Shown piece by piece: positions 1-7,876 of a DNA stretch of 22,320 nt. The stretch covers positions 1 to 22,320 of the IMG/VR virus record IMGVR_UViG_3300035698_000917. The stretch is one strand, 5' to 3'. The position numbers were made by a program, and so were the translations under genes. Within the stretch, counting starts at the first letter, position 1. The number at the start of each line of letters is the position of its first letter. Source of the DNA: a virus. The notes under the pieces were generated by a model. The model was not told the origin of the DNA and did not search any database. It saw only the letters and a program-made list of their open reading frames with translations.

Positions 1-2
1 GT

Positions 3-1124
3 TTCCCAGGCAACGGTGGTACTTTGTATTACGGCACAGTGTTGAGCACAGGCACAGTGAGTCAGTTGAATTACAATTGGAGCGGTGGATATATTTTAGA
101 CTCAGGCAGGAGTGACCGAGTGATCGTTAACTTCTATGGTTACATCACCATACCAGATACAGGTTCACAAGCCATACAATTCTATCTGTATGCTGATGAC
201 GGCGTTTACATGAAGATAGACGGCACAGTTGTTATCAATGATTGGAATGAACAGGGAGGTGCAACTTGGAATTATGTTTCCACGGACCAAACACTCACGG
301 GTGGTCAAACTTATTACATAGATGCTTGGTGGTATGAGAACGGTGGCGGTGCCTCTTTCAAATTATATTGGGACCAATCGGGTTCAGTAGCCTTGGTACC
401 CAGCTCAGCATATTCAACCACTGCACCTACACCCACTTCGGGTATCACTTCATCACAACAAACTATTGTAAACAATGCTAAGGCTAAAACAGGAGAAGGA
501 ATTTATATAGATCAAGCAGGTGATAATTTAGATTTAGATATAATACAAGACGGTGATAATAATTTAATTATAGGTACAGACTTATCTACAAACGCTCAAA
601 TTATAGGTGATGATAATACAATTAATATTCTACAAGAAAATGGAGGTAATGTATTAGGTTTAGATTTAAATGGTAACAACAATTTACTTAATATAGACCA
701 AAACCAAAATCAAACAGCATTAATTAATATAGTTGGGGATAGTAATGATGTGGCGTTAAATCAAATGCCGTATCTATCAGCAGGTGAACACTTTGCTGAT
801 GTAAATATACAAGGTGACAGCAATACTTTAAACCTCACTCAACAAGGTGTAGGAGATAAAATTTTATTTGTAGAAACAGGAAGTAATAATTCTGTTACTG
901 TAAATCAAAAAGATAATGGAGAACATTTTTTAGATATTAAACTTACCAATAATCATACAGTAGGTGTAGTACAAGAAGGTTCTGGCAATCATAGTGGCAC
1001 AATAGATTTAAGTGGCAATACAAGTTCAGTAGATTTACATCAACAAGGCAGTTCCAATCAAAACTATATTTTAGAACAACAATGTGCTTCAACAAGCTGT
1101 TCAACAACGGTGGTACAACAATGA
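3..1124 (+). CDS. PA14-domain plus curlin-repeat adhesin-like protein (5' partial)
   Basis: The reading frame is open to the left edge, so the N-terminus is missing; a TTG at 24 is internal. The first ~135 visible residues look like a PA14/GLEYA-type beta-sandwich (FYLYADDGVYMKIDG, then TYYIDAWWYENGGGASFKLYW), a fold often used for carbohydrate or surface binding. After a Thr/Pro/Ser linker (about residues 138-150 counted from the TTG), the rest is made of roughly seven units of ~22 residues of the form G-x-x-N, hydrophobic strand, Q, hydrophobic strand (GDDNTINILQ, GDSNTLNLTQ, GSNNSVTVNQ), as in curlin (CsgA/CsgB) repeats. The tail has two cysteines (CASTSC). It likely forms a beta-solenoid or amyloid-like surface or tail adhesin. 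GC drops from about 50% in the PA14 part to about 30% in the repeats, which suggests a domain fusion. The stop overlaps the start of the cyclase gene (ATGA). Domain calls are by eye; the role is inferred. Confidence 0.75.
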   Translation, partial: FPGNGGTLYYGTVLSTGTVSQLNYNWSGGYILDSGRSDRVIVNFYGYITIPDTGSQAIQFYLYADDGVYMKIDGTVVINDWNEQGGATWNYVSTDQTLTGGQTYYIDAWWYENGGGASFKLYWDQSGSVALVPSSAYSTTAPTPTSGITSSQQTIVNNAKAKTGEGIYIDQAGDNLDLDIIQDGDNNLIIGTDLSTNAQIIGDDNTINILQENGGNVLGLDLNGNNNLLNIDQNQNQTALINIVGDSNDVALNQMPYLSAGEHFADVNIQGDSNTLNLTQQGVGDKILFVETGSNNSVTVNQKDNGEHFLDIKLTNNHTVGVVQEGSGNHSGTIDLSGNTSSVDLHQQGSSNQNYILEQQCASTSCSTTVVQQ

Positions 1125-2971
1125 TAAAAAAAATATTAACACACTGGACATTTGCTTTTGTAACTTTATTTGTTTTAACATTTATAGGGTTAAAAGACCC
1201 ACAAGTAAAAGAAATATTACGATTAAAGTCCTTTGACTTATTACTTCAATCAGAAAAGAAAGAAGTATCAATAGATATAGGTGTTATAACCATTGATGAA
1301 AAGGCCATAGAAAAGTATGGACAATGGCCTTGGAAAAGAGATGTACTTGCCAATATCATTACTAAATTAAGAGAAGCTGAAGTTGGTATTATAGTGTTAC
1401 CTATTCTATTCGCAGAAAAAGATAGACTAGGTGGTGACGCTGTATTAGCAGAAACTATACGTGGTAATGGTGTTGTAATTGCTCAGACAGGAACCAATCA
1501 AATCAATAAAAATTCAGTACCAAGGGGGGTAGCAAAAATAGGTGACCCTCTGCCGTTCTTATTCGAATGGAAAGGTATGTTAGGACCAATTCCTATACTC
1601 GGAGAGAACGCTGATGGAGTAGGTGTAGTCAATACAGCACCAGAAATAGATGGTGTGATTAGGCGCATACCTTTGATAATGAAAATAGGTAATGAAACTT
1701 ATCCAGCGATGGCCATTGAAGTAATACGAGTAGCTACTCAAGCACCAAGTTATCAAATTAAATCAGGTCCTAGTGGTATTATTGCTATGAGAGTTCCTGG
1801 GTTTTCTACAATTGAAACTGATCCAAATGCTCGTATCTGGTTGAGATGGAATAAAGAGTATGAAACTATTAGTTTAGCAGATATAGACCAAGTTGGCAAG
1901 TGGAAAGGTCGTACAGTTATTGTTGCACCTACAGCAGAAGGATTAAATTCTATTGTTGCTACACCATTGGGCGAAAAGTATATGTATGAGATAACTGCCA
2001 ACACACTTCAAACAGTATTAGATGGTAAACAAATCAATAGATATGATTATAGTTTATTTTTAGAATTACTTATTTCGGTTGTAGTAGGATTGTTAATTGT
2101 AATACTTACAAGATTTACTCCTTATTGGTTTGTAGGTATTAAAATGATAGGTATGTATGTGGCAACTATCTATGCTTCGTATTATCTATTCCACAAATAT
2201 TCTATATTATCAGACGCAAGTTGGATTATTATTACTATAACAATTGTAGGATTTCATTCTGTATTTAATAGATTTATTTTAGAGTTTCAATTAAAACAAC
2301 AAATTAAGAAACAGTTTGAAAAATATTTAGACCCACGACAAGTTGCCATACTTCAAAAAAATCCTGAAAAAATAAGATTAGGTGGAGAAAGAAAAGAAAT
2401 GACTTTTTTATTTATGGACATTGTAGGGTTTACTCCAATATCTGAATACTATAAAAACAAAGATGATCCTGAAGGACTTGTCAAATTGATTAATGAATTT
2501 CTAAATGAGGTAAGTAAAATAATATTGAAAAATGGTGGAATGATAGATAAATATATGGGAGATTGTTGTATGGCGGTATTTGGAGCTCCTTTAGATATGA
2601 AAAACCACGCTGAAATGGCAATAAAATCTTGTATAGAGATAGAAAAAAAAGTAAAAGAACTTAAACTACTATATAAGGAAAGAGGATTGCCCGATATTAA
2701 TGTTGGCACAGGTGTGAATACAGGTATTGCTATTGTAGGTAATATGGGTTCAGAAACTAGATTTGACTACTCGGTAATTGGTGACGCTGTTAATTTGGCT
2801 GCTAGATTAGAAGCAACTGCTTGTAGGGGGGACTATAAAGATTATCCAACAATATATTCTAGTCATACTATGAAACAATTACCTAAAACAATTAAAAGTA
2901 AAAAGATTGGTGAAATAAAAGTTAAAGGTAAAGAAGAATTAATTAAGATTTACACTATAAAGGAGGACTAA
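1121..2971 (+). CDS. CHASE2-domain class III adenylate cyclase, membrane-bound
   Basis: Predicted 616-residue receptor cyclase making cAMP from ATP. It has an N-terminal membrane helix (residues ~7-24), a CHASE2-type extracytoplasmic sensor (~25-305, including the typical VITIDEKAIEKYGQWPW), three membrane helices (~312-385), a short linker, and a catalytic domain (~425-616). All catalytic residues are visible: metal-binding D433 (MDIVGFT) and D481 (DKYMGD), adenine-specifying K477 and D549 (DYSVIGD), and N558/R562 (NLAARLE). K plus D favours ATP over GTP. The ATG at 1121 is chosen because it overlaps the adhesin stop as ATGA and gives a normal signal-anchor N-terminus; the upstream ATG at 1082 would add 13 residues inside the adhesin gene. 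The coupling suggests the pair is made together. A cyclase of this type is unexpected in a phage. The family call is firm; the in vivo role is unknown. Confidence 0.93.
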   Translation: MIKKILTHWTFAFVTLFVLTFIGLKDPQVKEILRLKSFDLLLQSEKKEVSIDIGVITIDEKAIEKYGQWPWKRDVLANIITKLREAEVGIIVLPILFAEKDRLGGDAVLAETIRGNGVVIAQTGTNQINKNSVPRGVAKIGDPLPFLFEWKGMLGPIPILGENADGVGVVNTAPEIDGVIRRIPLIMKIGNETYPAMAIEVIRVATQAPSYQIKSGPSGIIAMRVPGFSTIETDPNARIWLRWNKEYETISLADIDQVGKWKGRTVIVAPTAEGLNSIVATPLGEKYMYEITANTLQTVLDGKQINRYDYSLFLELLISVVVGLLIVILTRFTPYWFVGIKMIGMYVATIYASYYLFHKYSILSDASWIIITITIVGFHSVFNRFILEFQLKQQIKKQFEKYLDPRQVAILQKNPEKIRLGGERKEMTFLFMDIVGFTPISEYYKNKDDPEGLVKLINEFLNEVSKIILKNGGMIDKYMGDCCMAVFGAPLDMKNHAEMAIKSCIEIEKKVKELKLLYKERGLPDINVGTGVNTGIAIVGNMGSETRFDYSVIGDAVNLAARLEATACRGDYKDYPTIYSSHTMKQLPKTIKSKKIGEIKVKGKEELIKIYTIKED

Positions 2972-2972
2972 T

Positions 2973-3083
2973 ATGTACTATGAAATACTTAATATGATAT
3001 TATGGGGAATAGTTATGCCATCGTGGATATCTATTTCGTTTTACCGATTTTGTATGAAGCTGAATCCATACTCGTTTAAATAA
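2973..3083 (+). CDS. Small putative membrane peptide (36 aa)
   Basis: A 36-codon frame beginning MYYEILNMILWGIVMPSWIS, with one central hydrophobic stretch (about residues 5-25) and a short basic tail, so it could be a single-span membrane peptide. A perfect AGGAGG (2961-2966) lies six bases before the ATG, one of the best ribosome binding sites in the window. The ATG is one base after the cyclase stop, so it would be translated from the same message. I do not recognise a family. A link to cyclase activity or localisation is only a guess from position. Confidence 0.6.
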   Translation: MYYEILNMILWGIVMPSWISISFYRFCMKLNPYSFK

Positions 3084-3126
3084 TATACGACAAGTAAGTT
3101 TTTTCTTTAACCAAACCAGGGGCTTT

Positions 3127-3321
3127 ATGATACTTCAACAAAGGAAGTTAAGAAAGTTTATATTTAAGATTATACGAAACGAAAAGAAAGCTAGATTATA
3201 TTTACTAAATCAAAACTGGATAAAAATTAGAAAACAAAAGGAAAGAAGAAGGAAAAGAACATTAGCGAAACTGTATAAAGCAAGAAGATTGAGATTATTT
3301 AATTTGTCAAAATCTGCTTAA
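3127..3321 (+). CDS. Small highly basic protein, unknown function (64 aa)
   Basis: A 64-residue frame unusually rich in Lys and Arg (for example KQKERRRKRTLAKLYKARRL), with interspersed Leu/Ile/Tyr and no acidic clusters. The pattern fits an amphipathic helical nucleic-acid- or ribosome-binding peptide, but no family is recognised. AGGGG (3118-3122) sits a few bases before the ATG as a weak ribosome binding site. It stands alone between two intergenic gaps. Composition alone can produce such frames in A-rich DNA, so moderate confidence only. Confidence 0.5.
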   Translation: MILQQRKLRKFIFKIIRNEKKARLYLLNQNWIKIRKQKERRRKRTLAKLYKARRLRLFNLSKSA

Positions 3322-3336
3322 CACTAAATAGGCATA

Positions 3337-3397
3337 TAAGTCAATATATATAAAGACGTGATGTCGGCGTATTCCCTATTGGGGCAAAATAGACTTA
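3337..3397 (+). other. Possible folded RNA element (three-way inverted-repeat arrangement)
   Basis: The ends are a perfect six-base inverted repeat (TAAGTC 3337-3342, GACTTA 3392-3397). Inside lie two further short hairpins: GAC/GTC (3355-3357/3363-3365) with a five-base loop, and CCC/GGG (3374-3376/3381-3383) with loop TATT. It occupies most of the ~104-base gap upstream of the coiled-coil gene. It does not match a tRNA. The stems are short, so this may be chance. Confidence 0.3.
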
Positions 3398-3425
3398 CCT
3401 AATCGCTTAACAGCAGAAAAACCAT

Positions 3426-3860
3426 ATGGACGATAACTACACTGAAATAGCAGGGATAAAAGTTAAATTAGAATCCCTATCAAAAGACATAGAGAATGTC
3501 AATAACATACAATCAAAACTTGATACTGCTATTGACAAACTAACAGACGTTTCGGGATCCATAAAATCTATGTTAGCGGTCCACGAAGAAAAAATTACCA
3601 GACAAGAAAAAGTAGATGAAATTATTTTTACAAAGATTCGAGATAGAGAAGATGAAATAGATACTGTTTATCGTGAATTAAAAAAAGATATTGAAATGAC
3701 CGAAAAAAGGTTATTATGTGAGATTAAATCATTAAGAAATGATATAGGCAGTAGAGTTGGGGTTTTAGAAAAATACCGTTGGATTATTATAGGTGGGGCC
3801 ATTGTTATTGGCTTCATATTATCAAAGAATTTCGCCACACTAGTTAGTATGATGGCCTAA
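3426..3860 (+). CDS. Coiled-coil protein with C-terminal membrane anchor
   Basis: A 144-residue protein. Residues ~5-115 are charged and heptad-like (VKLESLSKDIENVNNIQSKL and similar), with an overall long-coiled-coil look. A hydrophobic segment at ~118-135 (YRWIIIGGAIVIGFIL) is followed by a short tail, so it is tail-anchored with most of the protein on one side of the membrane. Phages use this layout for structural, lysis-related or membrane-tethering proteins, but nothing specific identifies it. The ribosome binding site is weak. It is followed directly by the promoter at 3866, so it is probably the last gene of its transcription unit. Confidence 0.75.
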   Translation: MDDNYTEIAGIKVKLESLSKDIENVNNIQSKLDTAIDKLTDVSGSIKSMLAVHEEKITRQEKVDEIIFTKIRDREDEIDTVYRELKKDIEMTEKRLLCEIKSLRNDIGSRVGVLEKYRWIIIGGAIVIGFILSKNFATLVSMMA

Positions 3861-3865
3861 AGAGC

Positions 3866-3894
3866 TTGACATTTTGAGTAATATGTAGTATATT
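3866..3894 (+). promoter_or_regulatory. Sigma-70-type promoter upstream of the primase gene
   Basis: Perfect -35 TTGACA (3866-3871), a 17-base spacer, and -10 TATATT (3889-3894). It lies in the 45-base gap between the coiled-coil gene and the primase. The expected transcription start is near 3901, only about five bases before the primase ATG at 3906, and no Shine-Dalgarno sequence is visible there. It is the only strong promoter I see ahead of the long gene run 3906-21093. Confidence 0.7.
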
Positions 3895-3905
3895 GTATAT
3901 GTGTT

Positions 3906-4916
3906 ATGTCGAGTTATATTGATTTAAAATTTATTAATTTATTGTCTTCCAGGTTGGAAAAGTTTGCAAGAAAAAACGATTACTTGTACAACTTTAGATG
4001 TCCTCATTGTGGAGACTCTCAAAAAAGCAAAAGCAAAGCAAGAGCATATTTTTATAGAGTTAAGAATGATATGTTTTTTAAATGCCATAATTGTGGAATG
4101 GGTCAAAACTTGGCCAATTTTATCAAATACCTTGATCCACAATTACACAACGAATTTATACTAGAACGGTATAAAGGGTCAGCGCCTGCGACACCGACCC
4201 CAAACTTTGACTTTAAACCACCAGTGTTTGAAGAAGTTGATATTATAGAAAAAGAATTGAAAACTATAGCAGAATTGCCTGAAGGCCATCCTGCTAGAGA
4301 ATATGTTATTAAAAGAAAAATACCTGAAAAATTTTTAGATGTATTATATTATACAGATAAATTTATGAATTTGGTTAATAAGATTAAACCAAACACGTTT
4401 AAAAATTTTAAAGGAGAACATCCAAGGCTGATAATACCTTTTTATGATACAACAGGCAATCTGTTTGCATTCCAAGGTAGAGCATTCGGCAATGAACAAC
4501 CAAAATATTTAACAATTAAATTAAATGAATCTAAACAAAAAATATACGGACTTGAAAGAATTAACTTCCAACAGCATATACATATTGTGGAAGGCCCAAT
4601 TGATTCTTTGTTTATTGATAATTGTTTGGCAGCTGGTGGAGCTGATTTACGGATTACTAATGTACAACCAAATAATATAACCTATATATTTGACAACGAA
4701 CCAAGAAACAAAGAAATAGTAAATAGAATGTATAAATTGGTAGAACAAGGTTATAATATATTTTTATGGCCAGATGAAATACAATCAAAAGATGTAAACG
4801 ATTTAATTCTTTCTGGCAAAACAATTGATGAGGTTAAAAAGATTATAAGTACCAACAACCACAAAGGGTTAGAAGCCATCACACGAATCAATAATTGGAA
4901 GAAATGCGAGATATGA
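3906..4916 (+). CDS. DNA primase (T4 gp61-like)
   Basis: A 336-residue primase that would make RNA primers for lagging-strand synthesis with the phage replicative helicase. The N-terminal zinc-binding region has C32-P-H-C35 and C60-H-N-C63 around a basic segment (GDSQKSKSKARAYFYR). A Toprim-type catalytic region follows, with E229 and D233 (VEGPIDS) and an acidic loop at D263-N-E265. The N-terminus resembles, from memory, primases of T4-like cyanophages, which supports the ATG at 3906. It follows a sigma-70 promoter so closely that the mRNA may be almost leaderless. Its TGA overlaps the nrdA ATG (ATGA). The family call is strong; no helicase gene lies in the window. Confidence 0.9.
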   Translation: MSSYIDLKFINLLSSRLEKFARKNDYLYNFRCPHCGDSQKSKSKARAYFYRVKNDMFFKCHNCGMGQNLANFIKYLDPQLHNEFILERYKGSAPATPTPNFDFKPPVFEEVDIIEKELKTIAELPEGHPAREYVIKRKIPEKFLDVLYYTDKFMNLVNKIKPNTFKNFKGEHPRLIIPFYDTTGNLFAFQGRAFGNEQPKYLTIKLNESKQKIYGLERINFQQHIHIVEGPIDSLFIDNCLAAGGADLRITNVQPNNITYIFDNEPRNKEIVNRMYKLVEQGYNIFLWPDEIQSKDVNDLILSGKTIDEVKKIISTNNHKGLEAITRINNWKKCEI

Positions 4917-7222
4917 AAGAAACAACTATACAAGTAAATAAAAGGAACGGCCGAGGATATGAAAACCTTAACATTGATAAGATTCACGAAATGGTTGAGT
5001 ACGCTTGTGAAAGCATATCAGGGGTTTCGTCATCACAAGTTGAAATGAATAGTGGTTTACAATTCTATGATGGAATTACTACAGACGATATACAACAAAT
5101 TTTAATTAAGTCTGCTTCAGATTTAATTTCTTTAGATAATCCAAATTACCAATACGTTGCAGCTAGACTATTATTATATAGTTTAAGAAAACAAGTATTC
5201 GGAAAACTTTGGGACCATCCACACTTTTATGAACACGTTGTAAAATGCCTTGACAAAAAAGTTTATGATCCTGAAATCACTTCTTGGTATGAGAAAAAAG
5301 ATTTTGATAGAATGGAAAATTGGTTAAACCACGAAAGAGATTACGATTTTACATATGCTGGATTAAGACAAGTTATAGACAAGTATCTGGTACAAGATAG
5401 AAGTAATGGTGAAGTTTTTGAAACTCCTCAATTTATGTATATGATGATATCTGCTACTTTGTTTGCAAAATATCCAAAAAATAAAAGAATGAATTATGTT
5501 AAGAAATACTATGACGCTATTTCTACATTTAAAATTAATATACCAACACCAGTGATGGCAGGAGTTAGAACTCCTATTAGACAATATGCTAGTTGCGTTT
5601 TGGTTGATGTTGGAGATACTTTGCCTAGTATTTTTAGTAGTGATATGGCTATCGGTAACTATGTTTCCCAAAGAGCAGGTATAGGTATCAATGCAGGTAG
5701 AATCAGAGGTATCAATAGTAGAATTAGAGGTGGTGAAGTACAACACACAGGTGTTATTCCTTTCCTTAAAAAATTCGAAGCAACAGTTAAATGTTGTACA
5801 CAAAATGGAGTTAGAGGTGGTTCAGCTACTGTTCATTTTCCTATTTGGCACCAAGAAATAAAAGATATTTTAGTATTAAAAAATAATAAAGGTAGTGAAG
5901 ACAATAGGGTTAGAAAATTAGATTACTCTATTCAATTATCAAAATTATTTTATGAAAGATTTATCAATGACGAAGATATTACATTATTTTCTCCACACGA
6001 AGTACCTGAATTGTATGAAGCTTGGGGCTCTCCAGAATTTGATGACCTATATGTAAAAGCGGAAAGAAAATCAAGTGTTAAAAAAACCAAAATAAAAGCA
6101 CAAGAAATATTTGGTGATATATTAAAAGAAAGAGCAGAAACAGGTCGTATCTATATTATGAATATTGACCACTGTAATACACACTCCAGTTTTAAAGATA
6201 GGATTACAATGTCAAACCTGTGCCAAGAGATCACACTTCCCACCTCTCCTATACAACATATAGATGGTGAAGGAGAGATTGCTCTATGTATTCTATCCGC
6301 AATCAACGTTGGTAAATTGCAACATTTGGATGATTTAGAAAACTTGTGTGATTTAACAGTTAGATCGTTAGAAGAAATTATTGACCATCAAAATTATCCT
6401 GTAAAGGCGGCTGAAATATCTACAAAGGCAAGAAGAAGTTTGGGGGTAGGATATATTGGCCTAGCACATTATCTAGCTAAATTGAAATTAAAATATAATG
6501 AGAAACAGGCTTGGAAGGAAGTAGATGAATTAACAGAAACATTCCAATTTTATCTATTAAAAGCAAGTAATAATATTGCAAAAGAAAAAGGACCTTGTGA
6601 ATTTTTCCATAGAACAAAATATTCAGATGGTATCTTACCAATTGATACTTACAAAAAAGAGGTAGATGAGATTGTAAATCGTAAACTATCTATGAAGTGG
6701 GAACAATTGAGAAAAGATATAAAAGAGTTTGGGTTACGACATAGCACACTCTCGGCCCAAATGCCATCCGAATCATCTAGCGTGGTTTCTAATGCTACAA
6801 ACGGCATTGAACCACCTAGAGATTATCTATCTATTAAGAAATCTAAAAAAGGTACATTGAAACAAATAGTACCTGATTATCAAAAGTATAAAAACTTTTA
6901 TACGTTATTATGGGATATGCCTAACAACACTGGATATATAAATATCGTTGCAGTAATGCAAAAATACTTTGACCAATCTATTAGTGGAAATTGGTCATAT
7001 AATCCTGAAAATTATGATGAAGGCCAAGTTCCGATTTCGGTAATGGCACAAGACTTGTTAACCACATATAAGTATGGTTGGAAAACATCTTATTATCAAA
7101 ATACATATGATGGTAAAAAAGATATTGACGATCCACAACATTCAATAGATTACGATACACCTATTGAAGAACCACAAGTTAAGGTAGAGGACGAGTCTGA
7201 TTGTGAGGCTTGTAATATTTAA
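4913..7222 (+). CDS. nrdA: Ribonucleoside-diphosphate reductase class Ia, alpha (large) subunit
   Basis: 769 residues, the usual size. It reduces ribonucleotides to deoxyribonucleotides together with NrdB. An N-terminal ATP-cone-like region (~residues 1-90) suggests allosteric control. Catalytic residues are all present: redox cysteines C228 (QYASCVL) and C459 (IALCILSAIN), thiyl-radical C437 with N435 and E439 (NLCQE), radical-transfer tyrosines Y727-Y728 (SYYQNT), and the C-terminal CEAC pair (C764, C767). The ATG at 4913 is chosen because it overlaps the primase TGA; ATG 4904 and TTG 4895 are also in frame but lie further inside the primase gene. No intein or frame break is seen. Confidence 0.97.
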   Translation: MKETTIQVNKRNGRGYENLNIDKIHEMVEYACESISGVSSSQVEMNSGLQFYDGITTDDIQQILIKSASDLISLDNPNYQYVAARLLLYSLRKQVFGKLWDHPHFYEHVVKCLDKKVYDPEITSWYEKKDFDRMENWLNHERDYDFTYAGLRQVIDKYLVQDRSNGEVFETPQFMYMMISATLFAKYPKNKRMNYVKKYYDAISTFKINIPTPVMAGVRTPIRQYASCVLVDVGDTLPSIFSSDMAIGNYVSQRAGIGINAGRIRGINSRIRGGEVQHTGVIPFLKKFEATVKCCTQNGVRGGSATVHFPIWHQEIKDILVLKNNKGSEDNRVRKLDYSIQLSKLFYERFINDEDITLFSPHEVPELYEAWGSPEFDDLYVKAERKSSVKKTKIKAQEIFGDILKERAETGRIYIMNIDHCNTHSSFKDRITMSNLCQEITLPTSPIQHIDGEGEIALCILSAINVGKLQHLDDLENLCDLTVRSLEEIIDHQNYPVKAAEISTKARRSLGVGYIGLAHYLAKLKLKYNEKQAWKEVDELTETFQFYLLKASNNIAKEKGPCEFFHRTKYSDGILPIDTYKKEVDEIVNRKLSMKWEQLRKDIKEFGLRHSTLSAQMPSESSSVVSNATNGIEPPRDYLSIKKSKKGTLKQIVPDYQKYKNFYTLLWDMPNNTGYINIVAVMQKYFDQSISGNWSYNPENYDEGQVPISVMAQDLLTTYKYGWKTSYYQNTYDGKKDIDDPQHSIDYDTPIEEPQVKVEDESDCEACNI

Positions 7223-7876
7223 ATGTCATTTTTATGTGCTAATTTACCACACGTAGAAGTTTTTATAAAAAAAGAATATCTGTATGACTTTGAGAAAGGT
7301 CACGGAGAATTGGTTGAAGGTGTTTGGGTAACTGTTAAGTCTATACAAGGTAGAGCATTATACTTTGAAACTTATATACCAGAATATGGTGCAGTATATG
7401 ACAAATTACCGTTATCAGCATTTGTATGGAAAAAAGACTTCGAAGGAGATTTAGATTTAGAAGAATTAGAATTATGGGATTGTTTCAGTTATGATATTAC
7501 AGTTATTGAAAAAAGATTACTCAAAGGACAAAGATCAAAATATTTTTCTCCAAGTAGAAAATGGCACGAAGGAATTTATATGTTTACAATAGATAGTTGT
7601 AATCCAGATAGTAATAGATTAAACACAACTTTTAGCGAGGTGCCAACACAACATAAATCTTTTAATATATTGAAATTAAACAATGGATACTTTGCAGCTC
7701 AACCAAATAATCGTATGCTGATATTAGATAAATCATATACACCTAAAACTTTAAAGTTTCCAGATTTTAAAGTATCATCCATTGAATATTCAGTGGAAGA
7801 TAAAGATAAATCAACATTTGGTGATGAAACAGAATTTTTTTATGGAATTAATAATAGTGAAAAGGAGAAAGAGTAA
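7223..7876 (+). CDS. Conserved-looking phage protein of unknown function between nrdA and nrdB
   Basis: A 217-residue protein whose ATG follows the nrdA stop with no gap; its stop overlaps the nrdB start (TAATG). It begins MSFLCANLPHVEVFIKKEYL and includes well-formed beta-strand-like stretches (GVWVTVKSIQGRALYFETYI), with no transmembrane segment, no cysteine cluster and no nucleotide-binding motif I can recognise. I have an impression that similar proteins sit between nrdA and nrdB in marine T4-like phages, but cannot check it. Its fixed place suggests a role tied to nucleotide reduction or early DNA metabolism. The gene is real by context; function unknown. Confidence 0.85.
   Translation: MSFLCANLPHVEVFIKKEYLYDFEKGHGELVEGVWVTVKSIQGRALYFETYIPEYGAVYDKLPLSAFVWKKDFEGDLDLEELELWDCFSYDITVIEKRLLKGQRSKYFSPSRKWHEGIYMFTIDSCNPDSNRLNTTFSEVPTQHKSFNILKLNNGYFAAQPNNRMLILDKSYTPKTLKFPDFKVSSIEYSVEDKDKSTFGDETEFFYGINNSEKEKE

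Noticed and set aside
24-26. TTG as the start of the PA14-curlin gene
   Set aside because: The frame stays open to the left edge with residues FPGNGGT before it, so the gene is 5' truncated rather than starting here.
1082-1120. Upstream ATG of the cyclase frame
   Set aside because: It adds 13 residues (CFNKLFNNGGTT type) lying inside the adhesin gene; ATG 1121 gives the ATGA overlap and a normal membrane anchor.
3337-3397. tRNA gene
   Set aside because: Length 61, no TTCNANNC-like T-loop and no anticodon arm of five pairs.
4895-4912. TTG 4895 or ATG 4904 as the nrdA start
   Set aside because: They lie further into the primase gene; ATG 4913 makes a four-base ATGA overlap and leaves the ATP-cone intact.
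5363-5803. 146-codon open frame on the minus strand
   Set aside because: It is the shadow of nrdA, whose catalytic cysteine and conserved core lie in the same bases.
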